The notes beneath the pieces were generated by a model that worked only from the letters and a program-made list of their open reading frames with translations, did no database searches and had not been told where the DNA came from. Position numbers and translations under genes: made by a program. 17,778 nt of DNA from JAUPTX01 sp964652835 (GTDB lineage Bacteria; Patescibacteriota; Minisyncoccia; Phycocordibacterales; CSBR16-119), in the NCBI GenBank assembly GCA_964652835.1, contig CAZZCB010000010.1:1-17778 (forward strand), read 5' to 3'. Positions within the stretch are counted from its first letter, which is position 1; each line of letters opens with the position of its first letter. Below, one piece after another: positions 13,111 to 17,778 of this stretch.

Positions 13111-16100
13111 TTACACAACTATATTCTCTCGCACATATCCGCCTTTAACTTTTATATTTCCACTAGTATAAACATCTTCATATGAATCTTCTCCTGTTTT
13201 TTTACTTATTTTAATATAGTACTCACCATTTGGAGTAAGCATATAATACTTACCAGTTTTCCCTATCACGCTGTGAGAGACCTCTCTTCCGAGACCCGCA
13301 GAAAAAAGTCGCACAATGCCGAAAGAAAGCGGATAGCCTTTTTCATCTGAGACTCGTCCGGACTGTCTTGGCTTTATGCCAAAAAATCTAAGTATTATGA
13401 TCACGAAATACAGAGCCAAAATAACAGAGTTTAGGATTGAGTTGTTTAAGAAAAACAGCGCCAGTGAAGAGACAAATCCAGAAACAAAAAGCACTCCAGA
13501 TATTCTCGCTAAAAACAAATCAGCCTTAGAATAAAACTTCATTAGTTTTTTGTTTTGAGCTTTTTCAAATTCATTCCAGTTAAAGTTTATACTATCCATC
13601 GGAATATTTTTAAACACAACGTCTTCTTTTTCTTTAACTTCTATTTCCCCGCCAAAATAAAGATTTTCGTACAGCTCATCTTTTTCTTTGCCGGCAAGTT
13701 TTACAGATGGGAAAATATAGTTAGCTTTATTTGCAGAAATAAAATATTTTCCAGCAGGTACTAGGAATCCAAATCGCCCGTCCATATCGGTGATAGAAGT
13801 TGCTATATCTTTTCCATCGGCTGTTTTTAAGCTTACATAAACCGGATCTAAAGGTTGTTTTGTTATAGAGTCGTAAACTGTTCCCCATGGCCTCTTTTTT
13901 CTTCTGTAGCCCATCAAGACTGGCACTAGATTCCAGATTCTTATCGGCACAGAAACAGCTCCTGCGATAAGACCAGGCTGGAGAAAGAAAAGCAAAATAG
14001 AAGGAATAACAACTCCCCCCACCGCGACAGGTACCACTACTTCCTGTGGTACTTTTTCTATAAAATCAGAAATACCAGAAATAAGTCCACCTAAAAATGG
14101 ATCGTTTGGAGTAGTATCCGGGTCAGGATTTAACGGAAGATAAGTACAACTTCCGTCGTCGCGAGTTGAATACATGTTGTAGTTTTCCGCAGAAACATCT
14201 GTACATCCATCGACGGGTGGAACCAAGAAGTCACACGATCCGTCGTCTCTAGTCACAGACGGATCATAGTTTAGAGCGCCAGAATCCATACATCCATCTT
14301 TTTCATTTGGGCCTCCACCCGGAGGCGTTATAGGGGGCGTAACTGTGCCTGGATAAATACAAGAGTTATTACTGTAAACAGCTTGCGAATTATAGTTTAA
14401 AGCAGATGCGTCCATACAGCCAAAAACTCCGTATAAACACGAGCCGTTGTCCACTGTGGCTATGGAGCTGTAGTTACCTGCAGATTGATCTGTACAGCCG
14501 AGTATTGCCCCAGGAGTGTATATACACGAGCCATCGTCTCTGTTTGCAAAAGAGTTATAGTTTGTAGCGTCTGAGTCCGTACAGCCCAAAACTGGGTTTG
14601 GATTGCTTCCGCTTCCACCCGAAGAACTTCCCCCTTCATTTACATCCAAGACATTTATTGTGAAGTTTTTACTAAAAGATTCTCCTGTGTTTTGATCTTC
14701 AACATATACACAAATTTCGTGTGATGATTTTGCTTCAAAGTCAAATATTTCCGCTGATGTTAATTCTCCGGTATTAAAATCGATAGTAAAGGATGCGTCG
14801 TCTGCTCCACCACAGAATCCATAACCGAATGTCGCAGGTTCAGAAATTACTCCTGCAAATTCTCCGATAATATCTCCGATAGGCAAACCTTCTTGTATTG
14901 TATTATTTGAAAGCGTTAAATCAGTAAGGACTGCATCTAAAATAAATATAGTTACAGCTTCTTGTAGCTCTCCGCCATTTCCATCCGATACGCGAACGCA
15001 AACATCGTAAAGAATCTGATCTTCGTAATCAAGAACATTTAAAGTTCTTACTTCATTCCCGACAATCTCAAAAAAGGTGTCGCCACCCTCTGGAGAATCA
15101 CAAGTCAAAGAGTAAGTTAAAACGTCTCCCGTGCTTGGGTCTATAGCATCTAAAGTTCCAACCACAGTACCGATTGGTAAATTTTCATAAACCGAAGAAG
15201 GGTCTAGAGTAACGTTTGTCGGAGGATCATTAAGGTCAAATAAAAATATATCTTCGAATTGATTTTGATCGACAAATCCACCAAACAAGTCAGTAGACAG
15301 TGATGTAAAAGATGTATACCTACCATCTGAGTTTGTATAAGATCTATAAGAGTGCCCATTACTCTCCTCACCGTCTGAGTTTTTTGAAATCAGTATCGTG
15401 GTACCTAAATCTCTATCTCTTAAATATATATTTATATTACCACTAATAACGCCGGGAAATAAGTTTGTGGCAACAGAATAAAAAGATACGTACCTAAGAT
15501 CTGAGTTTTTTGAAATACCTATTGCCCCAGAAACTGAGTTAGAGATATCCCCTTGAGTATTTGTGCTTAAAAGCTCGTACGAACTATTATTTCTGTCGTA
15601 TAAAAACAAGTCAGAAAAACCATTATTATCTCCTAAGACTAAATCATCCTCGTCTGTATTTAAAATTAAATATCTTGCATCAGAAGATATAAATATGGGT
15701 GATGCAACACCAGACAAAATACTGACTGTTGAAGTATTTCTATCTAGCAAGAACGTATCGGATTGCCCATTCGTATCTCCTGGAACCAAATTTGTTGCGC
15801 TGGAAGAAAATACAACATACCGGCCAGATGAAGATACTGCGCTCAAAGATGAATGGCCACCCGTAGCTTCATCCCCTAAACTACTAACACTGAGTCGTTC
15901 GGTCGTACCCAAAGACATATCACGAACAAAAACATCTGAGAATCCATTCGTGTCACTTGGCACCATGTTTGTTGAAGTAGCTGAAAAAAACACATACCTA
16001 CCGTCATCTGAGACTTTGGCACCAGCAAAATTAAAAAAACTGTTACCATTCGATTCACCCCCCACACTTGTTAAATTAACACGCTCTGTGGTGCCAGAAA

Positions 16101-16554
16101 CATGATCACGAATAAAAATATTATAAAAACCATTGGTTGTCGCCAAAGCCTCATCTAAGTTAGTAGCATCGGAAAAAAACAATACGAACCTTCCGTTAGA
16201 AGAAGCATCTAATAGGAAGGAGCCGGAGTTTGCATAAACACCTGTAGTATTAAGTGATACGATCTCTGTTGTATCTAATTGCCTGTCTCTAATAAAAACA
16301 TCCTCTAACGCATTAGAGTCCCCAACGACAAGGTTGTCCGCGTCGGATGAAAAAATCACATATCTACCATCATCGCTAACAATTGACTGCTTATCAAACG
16401 AATCATCCTCATTTTGTTCTTCTGATTGATTACCTAAACTATCTATACTAATAATTTCAATAAACGCAAGCACTGGATTTGCAACAAAAAAAACCAAGAG
16501 AAAAACACTCAAAAAATAAAATATTTTATTAAAATATCTAGAGTTTTGAAACAT
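13111..16554 (-). CDS. Giant multidomain cell-surface protein: beta-propeller, cadherin-like, Cys repeats, membrane anchor
   Basis: Predicted surface-exposed, C-terminally anchored protein (1147 aa), probably for adhesion or contact with other cells. Order of parts: signal peptide (about 11-30); seven propeller blades marked by S-D-x-RYV-F motifs starting near 60, 118, 182, 241, 290, 350 and 408; two cadherin-like domains (about 446-540 and 541-638, with YENLPIGTVVG and QEGLPIGDIIG openings); a Gly/Ser linker (641-650); five cysteine-rich GCTDxxAxNY...DDGSCxY repeats (657-805); hydrophobic stretch (840-882); basic RRKKRPWG and a carboxypeptidase-regulatory-like domain (888-985); two membrane helices (about 1017-1037 and 1040-1060); a second such domain (1062-1147). 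This C-terminal architecture is familiar from Parcubacteria surface proteins. The topology of the last domains is uncertain. Adhesion is inferred from domains, not shown. Confidence 0.88.
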   Translation of the reverse strand: MFQNSRYFNKIFYFLSVFLLVFFVANPVLAFIEIISIDSLGNQSEEQNEDDSFDKQSIVSDDGRYVIFSSDADNLVVGDSNALEDVFIRDRQLDTTEIVSLNTTGVYANSGSFLLDASSNGRFVLFFSDATNLDEALATTNGFYNIFIRDHVSGTTERVNLTSVGGESNGNSFFNFAGAKVSDDGRYVFFSATSTNMVPSDTNGFSDVFVRDMSLGTTERLSVSSLGDEATGGHSSLSAVSSSGRYVVFSSSATNLVPGDTNGQSDTFLLDRNTSTVSILSGVASPIFISSDARYLILNTDEDDLVLGDNNGFSDLFLYDRNNSSYELLSTNTQGDISNSVSGAIGISKNSDLRYVSFYSVATNLFPGVISGNINIYLRDRDLGTTILISKNSDGEESNGHSYRSYTNSDGRYTSFTSLSTDLFGGFVDQNQFEDIFLFDLNDPPTNVTLDPSSVYENLPIGTVVGTLDAIDPSTGDVLTYSLTCDSPEGGDTFFEIVGNEVRTLNVLDYEDQILYDVCVRVSDGNGGELQEAVTIFILDAVLTDLTLSNNTIQEGLPIGDIIGEFAGVISEPATFGYGFCGGADDASFTIDFNTGELTSAEIFDFEAKSSHEICVYVEDQNTGESFSKNFTINVLDVNEGGSSSGGSGSNPNPVLGCTDSDATNYNSFANRDDGSCIYTPGAILGCTDQSAGNYSSIATVDNGSCLYGVFGCMDASALNYNSQAVYSNNSCIYPGTVTPPITPPGGGPNEKDGCMDSGALNYDPSVTRDDGSCDFLVPPVDGCTDVSAENYNMYSTRDDGSCTYLPLNPDPDTTPNDPFLGGLISGISDFIEKVPQEVVVPVAVGGVVIPSILLFFLQPGLIAGAVSVPIRIWNLVPVLMGYRRKKRPWGTVYDSITKQPLDPVYVSLKTADGKDIATSITDMDGRFGFLVPAGKYFISANKANYIFPSVKLAGKEKDELYENLYFGGEIEVKEKEDVVFKNIPMDSINFNWNEFEKAQNKKLMKFYSKADLFLARISGVLFVSGFVSSLALFFLNNSILNSVILALYFVIIILRFFGIKPRQSGRVSDEKGYPLSFGIVRLFSAGLGREVSHSVIGKTGKYYMLTPNGEYYIKISKKTGEDSYEDVYTSGNIKVKGGYVRENIVV
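14140..14586 (-). repeat. Five tandem cysteine-rich GC(T/M)D...GSC repeats
   Basis: Residues 657-805 hold five copies of a unit of about 22 residues: GCTD or GCMD, then xxAxNY, a short loop, and DDGSC or NNSC. They start near residues 657, 686, 712, 754 and 783. Each unit has two cysteines. Spacers are Pro/Gly-rich and of variable length. The repeat is common in secreted proteins of environmental bacteria; I know no firm function. Confidence 0.85.
15235..16377 (-). repeat. Seven-blade TolB/PD40-like propeller repeats
   Basis: Residues 60-440 contain seven copies of S-D-x-GRYVxF...TNLVPGDTNGxxDVFxRD, spaced about 49-64 residues apart. The number matches a closed seven-bladed beta-propeller. 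Copies 5 and 6 are the most degenerate, with SSDARYLIL and NSDLRYVSF. Confidence 0.8.
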
Positions 16555-16561
16555 TTTTATA

Positions 16562-16595
16562 ACTATAATTTTAGCATATATTTCATCACTGTAAA
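16562..16595 (-). promoter_or_regulatory. Promoter region of the giant surface protein gene
   Basis: TTTACA (16595-16590), a 16-nt spacer and an extended box TGCTAAAAT (-10 at 16573-16568) give a start about 7 nt before the ATG. Alternatively TATAGT (16567-16562), ending 7 nt before the ATG, gives a leaderless start. Both imply almost no leader. Confidence 0.5.
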
Positions 16596-16632
16596 TAAAA
16601 TATTAAAGAAAAAGATCTGGGCCGGAATTGTT

Positions 16633-16666
16633 TATAAAAAGAAAACCCCTCGCTTTCGCTCGGGGT
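16633..16666 (-). terminator. Terminator with GNRA tetraloop after the T9SS-like gene
   Basis: On the minus strand ACCCC-GA-GC-GAAA-GC-GA-GGGGT is followed by TTTCTTTTT. The GCGAAAGC cap is a GNRA tetraloop and the two GA/GA pairs may form a tandem sheared mismatch. A second small hairpin (16676-16682 with 16690-16696) overlaps the gene's stop codon just before it. Confidence 0.75.
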
Positions 16667-16686
16667 CTTCTCATTTGCTCATCTAT

Positions 16687-17571
16687 TTAATGAGCAATGA
16701 GTCTTGCAACTTGTCTCTCGCCTTTGGTAGAGGTAAAAACAACAAGAAGCATTTGGCCTATTGGCAAGGGTGTGGCATCACCAGAAAACACAGGTCTGCT
16801 GTCGACCCTTCTTCCTAGAGAATCAAAGGTTTCCAGGATACCGTTCTCTGGTGCGATAAGCGATCCGTCTTGAACCGCAAAGATCTGCGTCCCATTCTCG
16901 CTGACGTCCGTGGAAAGATCTTCTCGATACACAACCTCAAACGCCATGTCTCGTCTATCGTCGGCCAACGTGGTGGAACCATAGGCTTGATAGTAAACCC
17001 CTTCCGGGTATGGATTGATATCATAAGGGTGAGGACAGGGCCAAGTATAGCAATTGCCATATACCAGGATCCACCTGTACCCAAACTGATTCACAATGTT
17101 TGTGTCCAGACTTACCATGACAGTATACTGGCCGCCCTGAAAGTAAGAACCGATCTCAAAGTCGGTTGCCATACTGTCAAAATCCCAAACATTTCCATCT
17201 ATCAAATTTTGGGCGTTAGTCCAAAAGGTCTCCAAAGACGAATTTGAACTAAACTCAAGAGTGTCCGCGCCGGGGAAAAAACTATTTATACCCTTAACCA
17301 GAACGTCTTCTTGATAGACAGCATCCCCATATGGACCGTCACCCGACATGATGGTTAAGGTCGCGGGATGGTCTTGGATATTGTAACGACTAACAACAGC
17401 CAGTCTGAACTTTTCCAAATAACCACCAGGGAAATAAAAACTTTGGGCGGCTGTATCGTGCCCAGACATGGCAAGCTTTACAGAGTATTGACCAAAACTG
17501 ACCTGATTCTGAGAAAAGACGCTACATGCAAGGCAGACGTGCAATGCCAGGATTACAATGATCTTTTTCAT
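16687..17571 (-). CDS. Secreted protein with a T9SS sorting-domain-like C-terminus (294 aa), possible foreign origin
   Basis: I chose the ATG at 17571, where a textbook signal peptide begins (MKKIIVILALHVCLACSVFS then Q, cleavage probably before Q21). The longer frame to 17706 would start in a terminator. Residues 22-215 look all-beta, with FGQYSV and AAQSFYFPGGYLEKFRLAVV resembling the opening of lectin-like 'choice-of-anchor' domains. The tail (about 229-294: IFAVQDGSLIAP, ETFDSLGRRV, LPIGQMLLVVFTSTKGERQV, ARLIAH) resembles the Type IX secretion sorting domain of Bacteroidota. Local GC, by hand count of a few lines, is about 42-55% against roughly 27-42% nearby, so recent transfer is plausible. 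It sits between an rRNA operon end and its own terminator. Function is unknown. Confidence 0.8.
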   Translation of the reverse strand: MKKIIVILALHVCLACSVFSQNQVSFGQYSVKLAMSGHDTAAQSFYFPGGYLEKFRLAVVSRYNIQDHPATLTIMSGDGPYGDAVYQEDVLVKGINSFFPGADTLEFSSNSSLETFWTNAQNLIDGNVWDFDSMATDFEIGSYFQGGQYTVMVSLDTNIVNQFGYRWILVYGNCYTWPCPHPYDINPYPEGVYYQAYGSTTLADDRRDMAFEVVYREDLSTDVSENGTQIFAVQDGSLIAPENGILETFDSLGRRVDSRPVFSGDATPLPIGQMLLVVFTSTKGERQVARLIAH

Positions 17572-17596
17572 TTTTCTGCGTTTTTGTTTTAAATAT

Positions 17597-17624
17597 ATTA
17601 TAACACACAAAAAATAAAATGCAA
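17597..17624 (-). promoter_or_regulatory. Promoter for the T9SS-like gene, with a normal leader
   Basis: TTGCAT (17624-17619), a 16-nt spacer and TATAAT (17602-17597) place the start about 19 nt before the ATG at 17571. The leader is A-rich with no clear Shine-Dalgarno. This differs from the leaderless spacing of most other genes in the window. Confidence 0.5.
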
Positions 17625-17691
17625 TATTGATGGGTAATGTGCACACACATTTGGCATTTTTTAGCAGTATTAACAAATATGTACACAAATA

Positions 17692-17722
17692 ACAAAAAAC
17701 CGCCATGAAGGCGGTTTTTTGT
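17692..17722. terminator. Terminator downstream of the 5S rRNA
   Basis: ACAAAAAACCGCC (17692-17704) pairs perfectly with GGCGGTTTTTTGT (17710-17722) around ATGAA. On the minus strand it ends in a T-run about 12 nt after the 5S 3' end, as expected for the end of an rRNA operon. Confidence 0.88.
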
Positions 17723-17734
17723 TTTAAGATCTTT

Positions 17735-17778
17735 GTGTTGGCGATTAGCTACTTTCCCCTAAAGAGTATCATCGCCAC
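17735..17778 (-). rRNA. rrf: 5S ribosomal RNA, 3' fragment (gene runs off the window)
   Basis: The complement reads GTGGCGATGATACT, then CTTTAGGGGAAAGTAG and CTAATCGCCAACAC. It matches the 3' third of bacterial 5S rRNA: the CGATGRTA loop-E strand, helix IV, the GAAAGTAG loop-E partner and the closing helix-I strand (ATCGCCA). The stem after loop E looks shorter than in E. coli. A strong terminator follows at once, which fits the end of an rRNA operon whose 23S would lie beyond the right edge. No match could be tested here; the assignment rests on recognised conserved segments. Confidence 0.75.

Noticed and set aside
15563..16105. Plus-strand 180-codon frame inside the giant surface gene
   Set aside because: It is antisense to the propeller repeats; its regular pattern mirrors the blades on the other strand.
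16870..17247. Plus-strand 125-codon frame opposite the T9SS-like gene
   Set aside because: The minus strand has a signal peptide, coherent beta-rich domain and promoter/terminator; this frame has none.
17572..17706. N-terminal extension of the T9SS-like gene to 17706
   Set aside because: It begins inside the 5S terminator and covers the promoter; a clean signal peptide begins at 17571.
1..17778. CRISPR array, insertion sequence, tRNA, riboswitch or defence system
   Set aside because: No regularly spaced direct repeats, transposase or terminal inverted repeats, cloverleaf or known aptamer pattern, or defence-gene motifs were seen in any gap or gene. This was by eye, not by covariance models.

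Overview
The window reads as chromosome from a low-GC bacterium of the Candidate Phyla Radiation (Patescibacteria), most likely a Parcubacteria/Paceibacteria-type lineage. This is inferred from several features: a very large surface protein whose C-terminal region (basic RRKKRPWG stretch, then a carboxypeptidase-regulatory-like domain) is typical of that group, a DUF5667-like protein paired with an ECF sigma factor, compact SecD/SecF, and a lean envelope gene set with few Shine-Dalgarno sites. The standard bacterial code fits. All 17 visible stop codons are TAA (15) or TAG (2), and none is TGA.

Layout. At the left edge the 5' end of an unidentified minus-strand gene (1-98) diverges from a small orphan gene (173-493). 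Next is a plus-strand SulP-family anion transporter (583-2205), which converges on the minus-strand genes through a perfect 19-bp terminator stem. All later genes are on the minus strand. Read from the right edge leftwards (their direction of transcription) they are: the 3' end of a 5S rRNA and its terminator; a secreted protein with a T9SS-like tail and raised GC content; a 1147-aa multidomain surface protein; a membrane-anchored Cys-motif protein; RodA; FolD; a PAP2 phosphatase; SecD; SecF; a PLDc_N-like membrane protein; LemA; a membrane-anchored unknown; an exported protein with a duplicated C-x3-GGTW motif; HtpX; an ECF sigma factor; and its presumed membrane-bound anti-sigma partner with a long Asp/Ser tail. 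No intergenic gap exceeds 300 bases; the longest is about 160 bases.

How the genes fit together. Most of the minus-strand block is about the cell envelope: peptidoglycan elongation (RodA), lipid-carrier recycling (PAP2), protein export (SecDF), membrane quality control (LemA, HtpX), an envelope-sensing sigma/anti-sigma pair that probably shares a transcript with htpX, and surface proteins likely to contact a host or other cells. FolD is the only clear cytosolic metabolic enzyme and it sits translationally coupled behind rodA.

Main regulatory observation. At least eight genes have a TATAAT-like -10 box ending only 6-8 nt before the start codon. That places the expected transcription start on or next to the initiation codon, so leaderless mRNA looks like the default here. 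Good Shine-Dalgarno sequences appear only inside operons, before the sigma factor gene and folD.
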